From an uncultured Bacteroides sp. (GTDB lineage: Bacteria > Bacteroidota > Bacteroidia > Bacteroidales > Bacteroidaceae): a DNA stretch of 64,000 nucleotides. Position numbers and translations under genes: made by a program. A model generated the notes under the pieces. It worked only from the letters and a program-made list of their open reading frames with translations. It searched no databases and was not told the origin of the DNA. Numbering within the stretch: the first letter of the stretch is position 1; each line of letters opens with the position of its first letter. The DNA is taken from contig CAMTOQ010000007.1 of assembly GCA_947074205.1 (NCBI GenBank), positions 1 through 64,000 on the forward strand. The letters are read 5' to 3'. Shown in pieces: positions 1 through 10,594 of this stretch.

Positions 1-136
1 ATTCTAGGAATAGTAAAATAAGGAGTCAACCTTATTTAGGAGTACAATTGTAAACAGTCAACCAACTCCAGGAAATGACAATCAGCAAGCTAGATAGCTG
101 TACTCTGCTCACTGCAGAGGGCTATGCAGTAATGCT

Positions 137-173
137 GCAAAGGGCTGCGCAGCGACACTGCACAGCCCTTTGC
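137..173. terminator. Inverted repeat downstream of potD
   Basis: An 11-base perfect stem (137-147 with 163-173, GCAAAGGGCTG/CAGCCCTTTGC) lies just past the end of potD. The T-rich side (attctttt) is on the plus strand, so it resembles a terminator for something entering from the left edge. It has no T run in the potD direction. A smaller hairpin (CTCTGC/GCAGAG, about 106-121) sits beside it. Confidence 0.4.
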
Positions 174-193
174 ATTCTTTTAAATAATAGAGG

Positions 194-1522
194 TTATGAA
201 CGTGGTTTTACTCGTCGATATCGGCGACGTGAGTTTTTCTTTCTTCGATACTTCACCACTTTACGATAGATGAGCCAGATAATCATTAGGGGAACAACGG
301 TAAGTATAACAATGAGTATCCCTACTCCAAGGTTATCTCCCTTTACCCGCGACCAGATCTCTAAAACATCTTTAGTCTTGTCGCCGAAATCCCTAATCAT
401 GGCACAACGTTCCACCACACTACGATCGGGATATTGAACTCTGTTGACTTGAACCTCTTCTGCTCCAGGGCCAAAAAAGTAACTTAAATCGGTAGTATAT
501 TCAAGTGTGGAATCGCTTTTCTCCTCCAATATCTCAGGGGATGCAATGGCGCTAACATAGCCCGATTCTTCCATATTGCGCAGAGCAATATCGGGGCGAC
601 ACATAAAGTTTATAAAGTAGGAAGCAGCTTTGGGGTTCTTTGAATAGATAGGAATCACCCATCCATCATACCATATATTACTACCTTCTCTAGGTACCAA
701 ATAGTCTAACTCTACACCTACTTCCTCTGCCTCTTCGATGGCCCACATCGCATCACCACTCCAAGTCATATTGATCCAGGCCTTGTTCTTGGTCATCATC
801 TCTTTGCCGAAGTCAGCTTCCCAACCGGCTACATTAGGTTTTAATGCTTTGAGATAGGTTTCGACTACTTCCATAGCCTCGGGCGAGTAGTCATTCATTA
901 GAACTTCGACTGTTGTAAGACTATCGGCCAAGGCTTGCGCATTAGCATAAAGAATAGCTGTGCCATAAGAGTCACGATAAGAATCTTTCATCAAAATTTT
1001 ACCAGCATATTTCTCATCCCAAAGACAGCTCCAGCTATCTACATCCTCTTCTTCCAGAAAAGCCGTATTATAAAGCAATCCTGCAGTTCCCCACATATAA
1101 CAAACCACATACTCATTGGCGGGCTTACCGGGTTGGCTCAACTTATTAATCTGCTCCTTTATAAAAGGTGAAACAAGGTTCATGTAGTCGGGTGAGTCAT
1201 TGAACGTGGTATCGATAGGCAATAACAAATCCTTCTTTAGCATACGCTCAATGATATATTCGGAAGGACAGACTACATCATAGTCTTCATGCCCCTTCTC
1301 AATTTTTGTAAGCATCACCTCATTTATATCGAATGTCTGATAAACAATACGAATGGGGATACCCGTTTGCTCTTCATAATAGGCCTGAAAATCTTCGAGC
1401 ACTCCTTCGCCAATATAGTCGGCCCAATTGTATATCTTCAAGATATTCTCGCGCGACTCGCTTCTGTTGTAGCAGCTACACAGCAATAGTAAGGCAAAAC
1501 CTAAAATAGTTATCTTCTTCAT
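194..1522 (-). CDS. potD: Spermidine/putrescine-binding lipoprotein PotD
   Basis: Solute-binding component of a polyamine ABC importer. The N-terminus is a lipoprotein signal (LLLLCSC, probable lipid-anchored Cys at about residue 17), followed by the PotD-type opening ILKIYNWADYIGEG. At 442 residues it is about 90 longer than E. coli PotD. The extra C-terminus holds a clear hydrophobic segment (about residues 398-418, ILIVILTVVPLMIIWLIY) and then a very basic Arg/Lys tail, so the protein may be tethered at both ends. It is the last gene of potABCD and its ATG overlaps the potC stop by one base (TAATG), suggesting translational coupling. The family is clear; the substrate within the polyamines is inferred. 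Confidence 0.9.
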   Translation of the reverse strand: MKKITILGFALLLLCSCYNRSESRENILKIYNWADYIGEGVLEDFQAYYEEQTGIPIRIVYQTFDINEVMLTKIEKGHEDYDVVCPSEYIIERMLKKDLLLPIDTTFNDSPDYMNLVSPFIKEQINKLSQPGKPANEYVVCYMWGTAGLLYNTAFLEEEDVDSWSCLWDEKYAGKILMKDSYRDSYGTAILYANAQALADSLTTVEVLMNDYSPEAMEVVETYLKALKPNVAGWEADFGKEMMTKNKAWINMTWSGDAMWAIEEAEEVGVELDYLVPREGSNIWYDGWVIPIYSKNPKAASYFINFMCRPDIALRNMEESGYVSAIASPEILEEKSDSTLEYTTDLSYFFGPGAEEVQVNRVQYPDRSVVERCAMIRDFGDKTKDVLEIWSRVKGDNLGVGILIVILTVVPLMIIWLIYRKVVKYRRKKNSRRRYRRVKPRS

Positions 1523-2313
1523 TACTTCTTCTTCTGTTTACCGCTCCGATAGTTTACTACTAACAACAAAGCTAGAATTACAACAAAAATAATTGTGGCA
1601 AGCGGACGCAATTCGGGTGTAAGACCTCCCTTACGCGCATCCGCATAAATATAGGTAGACAAGGTTTCTAACCCCTCGTTGCCAATTGTAAATACGGTTA
1701 CTGCGAAGTCATCAATTGAAATAGTCAACGCCAACAAGAAACCACTAATCATACCCGGTTTAATCTCGGGAAGAATTACTTTACGAAATGCCTGCATGGG
1801 CGTAGCACCTAAGTCGAGAGCTGCTTCATAAATATTGGAGTTCATCTGCTTGAGACGAGGCAATACGCACAGCACAACATAAGGGGTACAGAAAGTGATG
1901 TGGGCCAATACTACTGTGAGGTATCCTTGAGATATACCCAAAGCCACAAACAAAAGAAACAGTGAGATACCTGTGATGATGTCACCATTTAGTATGGGTA
2001 TATTATTGATCAGACCTAAAACTCGCTGACCTCGACTACGCATATTGTAGATACCTACAGCTGTAATACTTCCTAACATAGTGGATACAGTAGCGGCTAT
2101 AAGCGCTATAGTTAACGTGTTGAGAAGCGCATTGGTCAATGAATGGTGTGCACCCGAGCTAAAAAGCGAGGAATAAAGTTTCGTAGAGAAACCAGTCCAG
2201 TTTCCTAATACTTTTGATTCGGTGAACGAGAATATGATAATAATAAGGATTGGTGCATAAAGCATTAGCAAAATGAACCATAAATAGCACTTAGCGGCGA
2301 TTTGCTTTACCAT
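1522..2313 (-). CDS. potC: Polyamine ABC transporter permease PotC
   Basis: Inner-membrane permease of the polyamine importer, 263 residues with about six hydrophobic segments. The cytoplasmic EAA loop that docks the ATPase is visible (ALDLGATPMQAFRKVILPEI, about residues 164-183). The ATG overlaps the end of potB by 7 bases and its stop overlaps potD by one, so the three genes are very likely coupled. Length and motif match PotC. It would pair with PotB as a heterodimer on the PotA ATPase dimer. Confidence 0.92.
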   Translation of the reverse strand: MVKQIAAKCYLWFILLMLYAPILIIIIFSFTESKVLGNWTGFSTKLYSSLFSSGAHHSLTNALLNTLTIALIAATVSTMLGSITAVGIYNMRSRGQRVLGLINNIPILNGDIITGISLFLLFVALGISQGYLTVVLAHITFCTPYVVLCVLPRLKQMNSNIYEAALDLGATPMQAFRKVILPEIKPGMISGFLLALTISIDDFAVTVFTIGNEGLETLSTYIYADARKGGLTPELRPLATIIFVVILALLLVVNYRSGKQKKK

Positions 2314-3104
2314 AGTCCGCCTCCTTTCCCTGCATCATCTTTATTATCAGATCCAATCAAGGTAGTTAAACCTATAAGAAGAAGCATGATGAGCGAGAGA
2401 GCTGCACCATAGTTCCATAGACTGTTGTTGATATTCTCTTGTATTGTGGTACCAAATAGTTTGATATTATTCATCGTCAAAAGCTCGGCAATGGCAAATG
2501 TAGAGATGGTGGGCATAAATACCATCATAATGCCACTTGTTACACCAGGCATAGATAGTGGCATCATAATCTTAAAGAAAACCTGAAAGGGGTTTGCACC
2601 TAGGTCTTGCCCTGCTTCAATGTAGCTTTTATCCATCTTCTGCAAAGTGTTATAGATAGGATAAACCATAAATGGAAGGAAGTTGTAGACCATCCCAAAT
2701 ATCAAGGCTCCTTCGCCCAATGGGATATCTAAGAAATCGAATAAGGCTACCGTAGCTAAGGTACGCACCAATATATTGATCCACATGGGCAAGATAAAGA
2801 GAAGAATCAGGATCTTAGAACGATTCAACTCTTGATTACTAAGTATCCAAGCAGCAGGATAACCAATGAGCACGCAAATAATAGTCGTGATGATGGCTAT
2901 ACCTATAGAGTAGATAAACGTGTTTACAGCCTCGTAGTGCGAGAAAAACTGTGTGAAGTTTTGAAATGTGAAGCCACCATTATCGTCGGTAAAAGCATAG
3001 AAGCCAATAAGCAACAATGGCAGAATGACAAACATTGTCGCAAACAGTATGTAGGGTACCGTCCAGTTTTTACGAGAAGAAAAAAAACGAGATATTCTTT
3101 TCAC
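2307..3104 (-). CDS. potB: Polyamine ABC transporter permease PotB
   Basis: Second inner-membrane permease subunit, 265 residues, with an EAA loop (AGQDLGANPFQVFFKIMMPL, about residues 164-183) and six predicted membrane spans. The start codon in this frame is GTG at 3104, followed by a basic N-terminus (KRISRFFSSRKNW) that fits the positive-inside rule. It follows potA after 27 bases and overlaps potC by 7 bases. The order potA-potB-potC-potD matches the classic enterobacterial operon. Confidence 0.9.
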   Translation of the reverse strand: MKRISRFFSSRKNWTVPYILFATMFVILPLLLIGFYAFTDDNGGFTFQNFTQFFSHYEAVNTFIYSIGIAIITTIICVLIGYPAAWILSNQELNRSKILILLFILPMWINILVRTLATVALFDFLDIPLGEGALIFGMVYNFLPFMVYPIYNTLQKMDKSYIEAGQDLGANPFQVFFKIMMPLSMPGVTSGIMMVFMPTISTFAIAELLTMNNIKLFGTTIQENINNSLWNYGAALSLIMLLLIGLTTLIGSDNKDDAGKGGGLW

Positions 3105-3131
3105 TTTTTACTATCAATCAAATCAGACAAA

Positions 3132-4514
3132 TTATTTAATAACACGTATACCATCAGGAGGTATAGTAATACCCACGCTATCTCCATCATCCCACACGTC
3201 AGTGGTATCTACAAAGATATCTTCATCCCAATCAGACCAAACAGTGAGGTGGTAATGATCTCCTTTATAAAGTATATATTTAACTTCACCAACAAGAGTG
3301 CCATCTACTGCATTATCATGAAGTATGACTTTTCCGAAGTCGACCTCTACAGTGACCTTATCGCCGGCTTGCACACCCGACTGAGGAAGACAATCAAACT
3401 GACAGCCTAAAAACTCGACTTTAGACGTATCAATCATTTTACCTTCAAACGTATTGCAGGTTCTCTCTTTCTTCATGATGTGAATATCAACCGGCTTTAC
3501 CAGTAGACCCACCTCTGAACCTACCTCGAACGAGTGGTAATCTTGCACCAAGAATTCATATCCACCGGATAATACAGCCATTTCATAGTGTACGCCTTTA
3601 AATAAAGTGGACTGAACAATCCCAGTCAACTGGGCAGCTTCGGATACGGGGAAGATATAAACATCTTCTGGGCGAATAACCACATCGACAGGAGCCATTT
3701 GTCCAAAACCTTCGTCCACACAGTCGAAGGTACGACCACAGAAAGACACCGAGCGGTCGTCGAGCATAATGCCATTAAAGATATTGCTTTCGCCAATAAA
3801 GTTGGCTACAAAAGAGTTAGTGGGTTCATTATAGATATCTATCGGGGTTCCAATTTGCTGAATACGCCCTTCGCTCATCACTACTATGGTGTCGCTTAGC
3901 GTTAATGCTTCTTCTTGATCGTGAGTGACATAGATAAACGTGATGCCCAATGACTTATGCATAGTCTTCAGTTCAAGCTGCATCTCTTTGCGCATCTTTA
4001 AATCAAGTGCTGCCAATGGTTCGTCCAACAAAAGCACCTCCGGCTCGTTGACTATAGCGCGAGCAATAGCTACACGTTGTTGCTGCCCACCAGACAATGT
4101 GTCCACATCACGATATTCATAATCGGTCATTCCTACCATCTTAAGTGAGGCTTTCACTTTCTTCTCAATCTGAGCTTTTGGCATTTTTTTCAGCTTTAAA
4201 CCAAAAGCAATATTATCAAAGACATTAAGATGTGGAAACAACGCGTACTTCTGAAACACCGTATTTACTGGGCGCTTATAGGGCGGGATATGGGTAATGT
4301 CACTACCAAAAATAGAAATTTCACCTTTGGATACCGTCTGAAAACCTGCAATCAGGCGTAGCAGCGTTGTCTTGCCGCACCCCGAAGGTCCTAAGATGGT
4401 AACAAACTCTCCTTTCTTTATTGTCAAAGAAACATCGTCTAACGCTATTTTATCATCAAAATACTTATAGACGCTGTTGATTTCTATAATCGATTCGTTC
4501 TCTTGCATGTTCAT
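3132..4514 (-). CDS. potA: Polyamine ABC transporter ATPase PotA, extended C-terminus
   Basis: ATPase of the importer and first gene of the operon. Walker [10 protein letters not shown] (about residues 42-50), signature LSGGQQQR (about 139) and Walker [13 protein letters not shown] (about 159) are intact. The protein is 460 residues against about 380 for E. coli PotA. The extra length looks like a second TOBE-type domain: [17 protein letters not shown] and [17 protein letters not shown] are clear internal repeats. Two in-frame ATGs lie at the start (4514 and 4508); the first is used here. A candidate -7 box lies just upstream. Confidence 0.93.
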   Translation of the reverse strand: MNMQENESIIEINSVYKYFDDKIALDDVSLTIKKGEFVTILGPSGCGKTTLLRLIAGFQTVSKGEISIFGSDITHIPPYKRPVNTVFQKYALFPHLNVFDNIAFGLKLKKMPKAQIEKKVKASLKMVGMTDYEYRDVDTLSGGQQQRVAIARAIVNEPEVLLLDEPLAALDLKMRKEMQLELKTMHKSLGITFIYVTHDQEEALTLSDTIVVMSEGRIQQIGTPIDIYNEPTNSFVANFIGESNIFNGIMLDDRSVSFCGRTFDCVDEGFGQMAPVDVVIRPEDVYIFPVSEAAQLTGIVQSTLFKGVHYEMAVLSGGYEFLVQDYHSFEVGSEVGLLVKPVDIHIMKKERTCNTFEGKMIDTSKVEFLGCQFDCLPQSGVQAGDKVTVEVDFGKVILHDNAVDGTLVGEVKYILYKGDHYHLTVWSDWDEDIFVDTTDVWDDGDSVGITIPPDGIRVIK

Positions 4515-4537
4515 TCAATTACTAAGCTACAATTTTG

Positions 4538-4545
4538 CAAAATTA
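4538..4545 (-). promoter_or_regulatory. Candidate -7 box for potABCD
   Basis: On the minus strand this reads TAATTTTG, matching the Bacteroidetes TAnnTTTG consensus, about 24 bases before the potA ATG. No well-spaced TTG -33 element was found. Confidence 0.45.
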
Positions 4546-4731
4546 GAAACATTCAGAGTAGTAGTTTCACAAATTACCTTGAATTAACTTAGTAATTAAC
4601 AATTTTCTGACTTCATAGTTTACTCAACAACCTAATTCTAATAATCTACGCATATTTATGCAAAATACAGCTCCGTTTTCTATCTGCTAAATGAGATTTC
4701 AGAATAAGTGTTCTATTTTTATAAACAAAGA

Positions 4732-4765
4732 TTGCAAAAGAAAACAAGGAAATAATCTACCTTTG
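4732..4765 (+). promoter_or_regulatory. Candidate promoter for the TlpA-like lipoprotein
   Basis: TACCTTTG (4758-4765) matches TAnnTTTG. A TTG lies at 4732-4734, but the 23-base spacer is longer than usual. The ATG at 4792 follows 26 bases after the -7 box. Confidence 0.5.
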
Positions 4766-4791
4766 CAAAAACAATAAAGTTTGTGCAAAAT

Positions 4792-5892
4792 ATGAAAAAA
4801 TTAAGTTATGTATTGGCAGGTGCCGCTATGTGTGGCATGATTGCTAGCTGTGGACCCAAAGCGGGCTACACCATTTCGGGTAGCATCAATAATGTGGCTG
4901 ATGGTGACAGCGTTTTTCTTCAAGAACCTGTCGGAAGATCATTAGTTAACATTGACTCTACCGTAGTAAAAGATGGCAAGTTTGAGTTCAAGGGAACACA
5001 AGACTCAATCATCAACGCTGTCATCACTTGGGATGCTAAAGATGGTGCTCAGCGTGTGGGTCTCTACCTTGAAAATGGCGACATCAAAGTTAAATTCGAG
5101 AATGATATCACTTCGGTGATCGGAACATCGCTTAACAATGCATATCAAGAAATGAAAGATAAGGTTGCGTTGATTCAAAAGGAAAGAGAAAAGATACTTG
5201 AGAATTTGAAGGATACTACACTTGCCGAAACTGTAGTTGCAGAACAAAACAAAGCCTTGGAAGATTTAGACAAGAAAGAGATCAGTGTTCTATACAATAC
5301 AATAGAAAACAACTCGGACAATTTACTTGGTCTTACATTATTCAAGAATATCTACTATACGCTAAGCCTAGAGCAAAAGGAAAATATACTTAGTAAATTC
5401 CCCGCTACGTATGACAATGATCCAAGCATTGAACGCATTCGTGCACAGGTGACCAGCGAGAAGAATACAGCTGTGGGCATGAAATACACTAACCTAACTA
5501 TGGAGAATCCAGAAGGTCAAGAGGTTAGTCTTTCGGATTATGTAGGAAACGGGAAATTGGTTTTGATTGACTTTTGGGCTACTTGGTGCGGTCCTTGCCG
5601 CCGTGAAATGCCTAACATTGTAAGTCTATACGACAAGTACAAAAATAAAGGTTTCGAAATCGTAGGTGTATCATTCGACAACAATGCAGAAGCATGGAGA
5701 AATGGTATTAAGCAAATGAATATGACATGGCCACAAATGTCTGACCTCAAAGGCTGGCAAAGTGAAGGCGGTGCGGTTTATGGCATCTCGTCTATTCCTT
5801 ACACTATCTTAATTTCAGGAGATGGTACAATTGTAGCTAGAAATCTGCAAGGCGAAGAGCTTTATGACAAAATTGAAGAGCTTTTGAAATAA
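4792..5892 (+). CDS. DUF4369/TlpA-type thiol-disulfide oxidoreductase lipoprotein
   Basis: Envelope thioredoxin-like protein of about 366 residues. An ATG at 4792 gives a good lipoprotein signal (MKKLSYVLAGAAMCGMIASC, Cys20); the in-frame GTG at 4783 is less likely. Residues 25-110 resemble the DUF4369 beta domain common in Bacteroidetes (GYTISGSINNVADGDSVFLQ), followed by a helical linker. The C-terminal AhpC/TSA thioredoxin fold carries WCGPC (Cys266, Cys269). The expected role is reducing or isomerising disulfides in exported proteins; the partner is unknown. It stands alone between its own promoter and a strong terminator. Confidence 0.88.
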   Translation: MKKLSYVLAGAAMCGMIASCGPKAGYTISGSINNVADGDSVFLQEPVGRSLVNIDSTVVKDGKFEFKGTQDSIINAVITWDAKDGAQRVGLYLENGDIKVKFENDITSVIGTSLNNAYQEMKDKVALIQKEREKILENLKDTTLAETVVAEQNKALEDLDKKEISVLYNTIENNSDNLLGLTLFKNIYYTLSLEQKENILSKFPATYDNDPSIERIRAQVTSEKNTAVGMKYTNLTMENPEGQEVSLSDYVGNGKLVLIDFWATWCGPCRREMPNIVSLYDKYKNKGFEIVGVSFDNNAEAWRNGIKQMNMTWPQMSDLKGWQSEGGAVYGISSIPYTILISGDGTIVARNLQGEELYDKIEELLK

Positions 5893-5911
5893 ACTAATCT
5901 TCAAAAAAAAC

Positions 5912-5955
5912 AAAAGTCTCCGTAATAGCTTTATTGCAATTACGGAGACTTTTTT
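5912..5955. terminator. Bidirectional intrinsic terminator
   Basis: A 15-base stem (5912-5926 with 5939-5953) has A runs on the left and T runs on the right, so it can end both the TlpA-like gene and the converging glgP transcript. Confidence 0.9.
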
Positions 5956-5973
5956 AATTAGTATACTAGTTGA

Positions 5974-8535
5974 TTATCCAATCCAACGCACATAACAGAA
6001 ATCTTGGCGATGTGGAAGATCATCATTTTTAGGGAACATACGATAAGCTACCTTGAAACTTCCGGCATTAGACAAGCTGTAATTTGCCTCGAAAGTATAT
6101 AGGTCACCTTCTTTCTTAACCACTTTAAAAGGTTCAACAGAGTAAACATGTTGATTACCATCAGCAGTATTGTAAGTAGTTACAATTTCTAGTCCAACAG
6201 CATCATTTAAACCCTTTTCGTCAATAACGAAAGTAACATGATAGTCTTGTCCACTTTCAATTAAACCCTTAGAAAGCTCTTCAACATTTGAAGAAACAAC
6301 TTCAATTGAATCCCATTTAGCGGCTACTTGTTCTTTCCATTCAGCAATAGCTTTCGCCTTAGCAGAATCATTAGCCGAAAGAGCCTTGAAGCGTTTTGCC
6401 TCTTTGTTATAGAACTTAGAGTAATAATCGTCAAGCTGACGCTTCATTGTATAGTGTGGAGCAATCTTGGCAATAGAATTCTTCACTGTTTTCACCCAAC
6501 CTTCAGAATAACCTTTCTTATTGCGGGCATAGTAAAGAGGAAGAATCTCTGTCTCAAGAATACTATAGATAGTAGCTGCATCCAATTGGTCTTGGTGTTC
6601 TTGGTTCTGATAAGTACGCTTCTCAGTTAAAGCCCAACCAGCACCTTCTCTATATCCTTCTAACCACCATCCATCTAGTACAGAGAAGTTAAGTACACCA
6701 TTCATCAATGCTTTCTCGCCTGATGTACCTGATGCTTCAAGTGGACGTGTCGGTGTATTTAGCCAGATATCAACACCCGAAACAAGACGGCGCGCCAACT
6801 GCATATCGTAATTTTCCAAGAAGATAATCTTACCAAGGAACTCTGGACGACGAGAAATCTCAATGATACGTTTGATCAATCCCTGACCTGCACCGTCATA
6901 AGGGTGAGCCTTACCTGTAAATAGGAACTGCACAGGGTAATTAGGATTATTCACGATATTTGAGAGACGTTCAAGATCTGTGAACAATAAGTGAGCACGT
7001 TTATAAGTTGCAAAACGACGTCCGAAACCAATCAGCAATGCATTTGGATTAATTTTATCCATAAGCGATACGATACGCGAAGGGTCACCTTGATTCTTCA
7101 GCCAACTATCACGGAATTGCTTACGGATATAGTCGACCAACTTATTCTTCATTGCTAATCTAGTTTTCCAGATTTCCTCGTCGGGCACATTATATATGGC
7201 TTCCCATATTTTAGCATTCGACTGATCATTCATGAAGTTAGCATCAAAGTATTTACCATAAAGAAGTTTCCACTCTGTAGCACTCCAAGATGGGAAGTGA
7301 ACCCCATTAGTAACATATCCCACATGACTTTCTTCTGGGAAATATCCCTTCCAAATAGAAGAAAACATCTCTTGAGACACCTTTCCATGCAACCAGCTAA
7401 CGCCGTTAACCTCTTGTGATGTATTGCAAGCAAATACTGACATACAGAAACGCTCTCCTTTATCTTCGGGGTTATTGCGGCCCATGCCAACTAAATCATC
7501 CCATGATATGCCCATCTTTGATGGATATCCTCCCATATACTTACCAAATAGACCTTCATCAAAATAGTCGTGGCCAGCAGGAACAGGGGTGTGAACGGTA
7601 TAAAGCGAAGAAGCACGTACCAATTCAATCGATTGATCGAAGGTGAGTCCAGATGCAACATAATCACATATGCGCTGAACATTAATCAAAGCAGCATGAC
7701 CTTCATTACAGTGATAGACATCTTTCTTAATGCCCAAAGCCTGTAGAGTTAGCATACCGCCAATACCTAACAAGATTTCCTGCTTTAATCTATTTTCCCA
7801 ATCTCCACCATATAGTTGATGAGTTATTGGACGGTCATATTCACTATTCATTTCGCTGTCTGTATCCAATAGATAAAGAGAGATACGACCCACATTCACA
7901 CGCCAGATATTAGCGTAAACAAAATAGTCATTATAAGGAACTGCCACTACCAATGGATTGCCTTCTGCATCTAACACACGATCTAAAGGAAGCTGACCAA
8001 AATTTTGTGCTTCATAGTTAGCAATTTGCTGGCCATCCATAGATAATGTTTGTGTGAAATATCCGTATCTGTAAAGTATACCTACAGCACATAGATTCAC
8101 GTTGCTATCTGAGGCTTCTTTTAGATAGTCACCAGCTAGAACACCCAAACCACCAGAATAGATTTTCAAAACAGGTGTCATACCATATTCCATACTGAAA
8201 TATGCTACTGAAGCACGCTCTGAATTTGGCGCAACATCCATGTATTCTCTAAATTTGGCATAAACTTGACTAATACGTTTAAGTATCGCTTTATCTTTAG
8301 AAACTGCTTCAAGCTTCTCATAACTCATACGTTCAAGGAGTAAAACTGGATTTTGACCAACTTCCCTCCAAAGTGCAGGATCTAAATCATGAAATAGTTC
8401 TGTCGCTTCGTAGTTCCAAGACCACCAAATATTGCGTGAGATTTCAGCCAAGCTCTCTAGAGCAGCAGGAATACGTGATTTTACGTCTACGTCCTGCCAA
8501 TTAGGCGTATTCACATTACTTACTTTAATTCTCAT
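5974..8535 (-). CDS. glgP: Alpha-glucan phosphorylase (GT35)
   Basis: Releases glucose-1-phosphate from glycogen or maltodextrin. At 853 residues it belongs to the group with an N-terminal DUF3417-like region ([22 protein letters not shown]). The active-site region [15 protein letters not shown] contains the lysine expected to bind pyridoxal phosphate, and [12 protein letters not shown] matches the family phosphate-site region. It starts 21 bases after the glycogen synthase gene and is probably co-transcribed with it, so synthesis and breakdown of storage glucan are encoded together. Confidence 0.93.
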   Translation of the reverse strand: MRIKVSNVNTPNWQDVDVKSRIPAALESLAEISRNIWWSWNYEATELFHDLDPALWREVGQNPVLLLERMSYEKLEAVSKDKAILKRISQVYAKFREYMDVAPNSERASVAYFSMEYGMTPVLKIYSGGLGVLAGDYLKEASDSNVNLCAVGILYRYGYFTQTLSMDGQQIANYEAQNFGQLPLDRVLDAEGNPLVVAVPYNDYFVYANIWRVNVGRISLYLLDTDSEMNSEYDRPITHQLYGGDWENRLKQEILLGIGGMLTLQALGIKKDVYHCNEGHAALINVQRICDYVASGLTFDQSIELVRASSLYTVHTPVPAGHDYFDEGLFGKYMGGYPSKMGISWDDLVGMGRNNPEDKGERFCMSVFACNTSQEVNGVSWLHGKVSQEMFSSIWKGYFPEESHVGYVTNGVHFPSWSATEWKLLYGKYFDANFMNDQSNAKIWEAIYNVPDEEIWKTRLAMKNKLVDYIRKQFRDSWLKNQGDPSRIVSLMDKINPNALLIGFGRRFATYKRAHLLFTDLERLSNIVNNPNYPVQFLFTGKAHPYDGAGQGLIKRIIEISRRPEFLGKIIFLENYDMQLARRLVSGVDIWLNTPTRPLEASGTSGEKALMNGVLNFSVLDGWWLEGYREGAGWALTEKRTYQNQEHQDQLDAATIYSILETEILPLYYARNKKGYSEGWVKTVKNSIAKIAPHYTMKRQLDDYYSKFYNKEAKRFKALSANDSAKAKAIAEWKEQVAAKWDSIEVVSSNVEELSKGLIESGQDYHVTFVIDEKGLNDAVGLEIVTTYNTADGNQHVYSVEPFKVVKKEGDLYTFEANYSLSNAGSFKVAYRMFPKNDDLPHRQDFCYVRWIG

Positions 8536-8556
8536 AATGTATCTGTTTTAATTATA

Positions 8557-10224
8557 TTATTCATTTAAACGTTTAGCTGCGTTAGATAAAGCAATGTCAT
8601 AAGCACTATAATAGTATTTTATAAAATGCTTCCATAAAGCTTGTTCTGCAACATTAGCCGCGCGTTTTCTTATATTCTTAATTTCTGAAGAATCCTTTAG
8701 GCTAAAAAACAATATGGATTCTTTTATGTTCTCAGCCACCTCACAATAATTACTATCTGATCGATGAAGCACTTCTACCCCATCGTTAATCCCATTCTGG
8801 TCAGTGAGGCTATTTACCCACAATCCAAAACCAGCCAGATCAGTAGTTATTGTTGGCACTTTAAATGCAACACTTTCTAAAGGAGTATATCCCCAAGGCT
8901 CGTAGTAAGAAGGATAAATGCTCAAATCTTCACCTAAAAGGATGTCGTAATAATCTTTATTAAAGATACCGTCGTGTCCATCAAGATAGCATGGTACAAA
9001 AATAACTTTCACTTTATCTTCTGGAGCATTTTGCATTCCCAACCTACTTAGCGTTCCCAACACATTATCATACTCCATATTGTGAAGCCAATGTGTCAAA
9101 AATGGATATTCCAAGGCAGTATCAAATGTTTTTTTAGACAGTAATCGTTCCTTTAGGTCTTGCCTAGGCTCTTTTACCCAAGCAGGCACAGTGATAAAAG
9201 CTAATACATTTCTTGACAGATGCTTATCACAACGAAGTCGATTTAAGGACTCAAGAAAAACATCTATACCCTTGTTTTTAAATTCATATCGGCCACTGGT
9301 TCCAAGAATCAATGTACTATCATCGAGCTTTGTTCCCATCAGCTTATTGGCCACTGATAACAACAATGAGCGAGCACGCTTTCTTTTGCCTGTAAATGTA
9401 GCTCCTTGAGGCACAAAGTCGTCTTCAAAACCATTCATCAAAACGACATCAGCTTCTTTTTGTAGAAGTTGTTTGCACTCTCGATTTGTAATCTCACTAA
9501 CTGTAGTAAAACAGTCTACTGCATGAGCTGTTTGCTTCTCAATAGAATGCTTTGACTGCATATTTAGCTCTTGAGCCATCTGGTCGCCATTGTAGGCAAA
9601 CAAGAAATCATAAAGAGGTTTGTTATTTCCGGCAATAGATCTACCTATTGACGTAGCATGTGTAGTAAAAATTGTAGCTATTTCGGGAACGGCATGTTGT
9701 AAATAGAGAGCTCCCATACCAGTCATCCATTCATGTGCCTGATAGATAACTTTATTTTCGGGGGACAAGTTAAAGCGATAGAAACTTTCCACAACTTTCC
9801 CAGCGGCATATGAAAACATAGACGCTTCATCGTAATCACCATAACCATGCAGAGAATCTACCTGATATAGATTCCACATTTCAGCATATATTGCATCCTT
9901 CTGGGCATAGAAGGGTTGAAAATCAACAAGAATCACCGTTGGGCTACCAGGAATATTCCAGCGCCCCAAACGAACAGAAAGTTGCTCATTCACTAAAGCA
10001 TGTTTCTTCCAATCTGCATGAAGTTCTTTACACTCTATAAACAGTGGATTATCTATTCCCTTCCAAATATCGGGACCTATAAAAAACAACCTTTCATGAA
10101 AAACATTATATAGAGTATTTGCTCTAGTCGATAAAACCGTATAAATACCACCTACCTTATTGCAAACTTCCCAACTGGATTCAAAGATATAATTGGGGGT
10201 TAATAAATCTTTTACCATATTCAT
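8557..10224 (-). CDS. GT3-type glycogen synthase
   Basis: Glucan-elongating glycosyltransferase resembling the eukaryotic (GT3) glycogen synthases rather than bacterial GlgA. Visible family motifs are FESSWEVCNKVGGIYTVLST near the N-terminus, a donor-site GTSGRYEFKNKGID, and the C-terminal PSYYEPWGYTPLE with the E-x7-E pair. An upstream in-frame TTG at 10251 falls inside the -7 promoter box, so the ATG at 10224 (MNMVKD) is chosen, giving 555 residues. An AAGGAG sequence lies 12 bases upstream of it. Confidence 0.9.
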   Translation of the reverse strand: MNMVKDLLTPNYIFESSWEVCNKVGGIYTVLSTRANTLYNVFHERLFFIGPDIWKGIDNPLFIECKELHADWKKHALVNEQLSVRLGRWNIPGSPTVILVDFQPFYAQKDAIYAEMWNLYQVDSLHGYGDYDEASMFSYAAGKVVESFYRFNLSPENKVIYQAHEWMTGMGALYLQHAVPEIATIFTTHATSIGRSIAGNNKPLYDFLFAYNGDQMAQELNMQSKHSIEKQTAHAVDCFTTVSEITNRECKQLLQKEADVVLMNGFEDDFVPQGATFTGKRKRARSLLLSVANKLMGTKLDDSTLILGTSGRYEFKNKGIDVFLESLNRLRCDKHLSRNVLAFITVPAWVKEPRQDLKERLLSKKTFDTALEYPFLTHWLHNMEYDNVLGTLSRLGMQNAPEDKVKVIFVPCYLDGHDGIFNKDYYDILLGEDLSIYPSYYEPWGYTPLESVAFKVPTITTDLAGFGLWVNSLTDQNGINDGVEVLHRSDSNYCEVAENIKESILFFSLKDSSEIKNIRKRAANVAEQALWKHFIKYYYSAYDIALSNAAKRLNE

Positions 10225-10248
10225 TACATTAAAGCGCTCCTTTTGCGA

Positions 10249-10280
10249 CAAAAATACAAATTAATAATTAAAAATATCAA
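10249..10280 (-). promoter_or_regulatory. Promoter of the glycogen operon
   Basis: Minus-strand TATTTTTG (10249-10256) matches TAnnTTTG, with TTG (10278-10280) 21 bases upstream. Transcription would start near 10245, just before the chosen ATG at 10224. Confidence 0.65.
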
Positions 10281-10594
10281 ATATCAAGCAAAATATATTA
10301 TAACTATGGATAGCAATCGTTTGCATAAAACTACAAACACTAAATCGCTAACATTTTAATAGTTTATATTACATTATTTTATAGTTATAAGTTGCGAATA
10401 TAACAAATTGTCGAGTACATCAACTACAGACAAAGCACAAATAAGAATTCTTCGGCGAGAAATGCTAAAAAAATTAAGCACAAACAAAAAAGTTTATATA
10501 TGTAAGACATGAGAGAAACCCATAAGTACTCACCATGAGCAAAAGAACGAAAAGCGAACTGCAAAAAAGTCGTAGTATCGAGGTAAAATAATAG
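10281..10594. other. Intergenic region without recognised gene
   Basis: An AT-rich gap between the glycogen promoter and the ugd terminator. One 18-codon reading frame on the plus strand (ATG near 10533) has no supporting promoter or homologue that I recognise. Nothing else could be supported. Confidence 0.5.

Noticed and set aside
10533-10590. 18-codon basic frame on the plus strand (MSKRTKSELQKS...)
   Set aside because: No promoter of the local consensus, no recognisable family, and it lies just before the opposite-strand ugd terminator; composition alone explains it.
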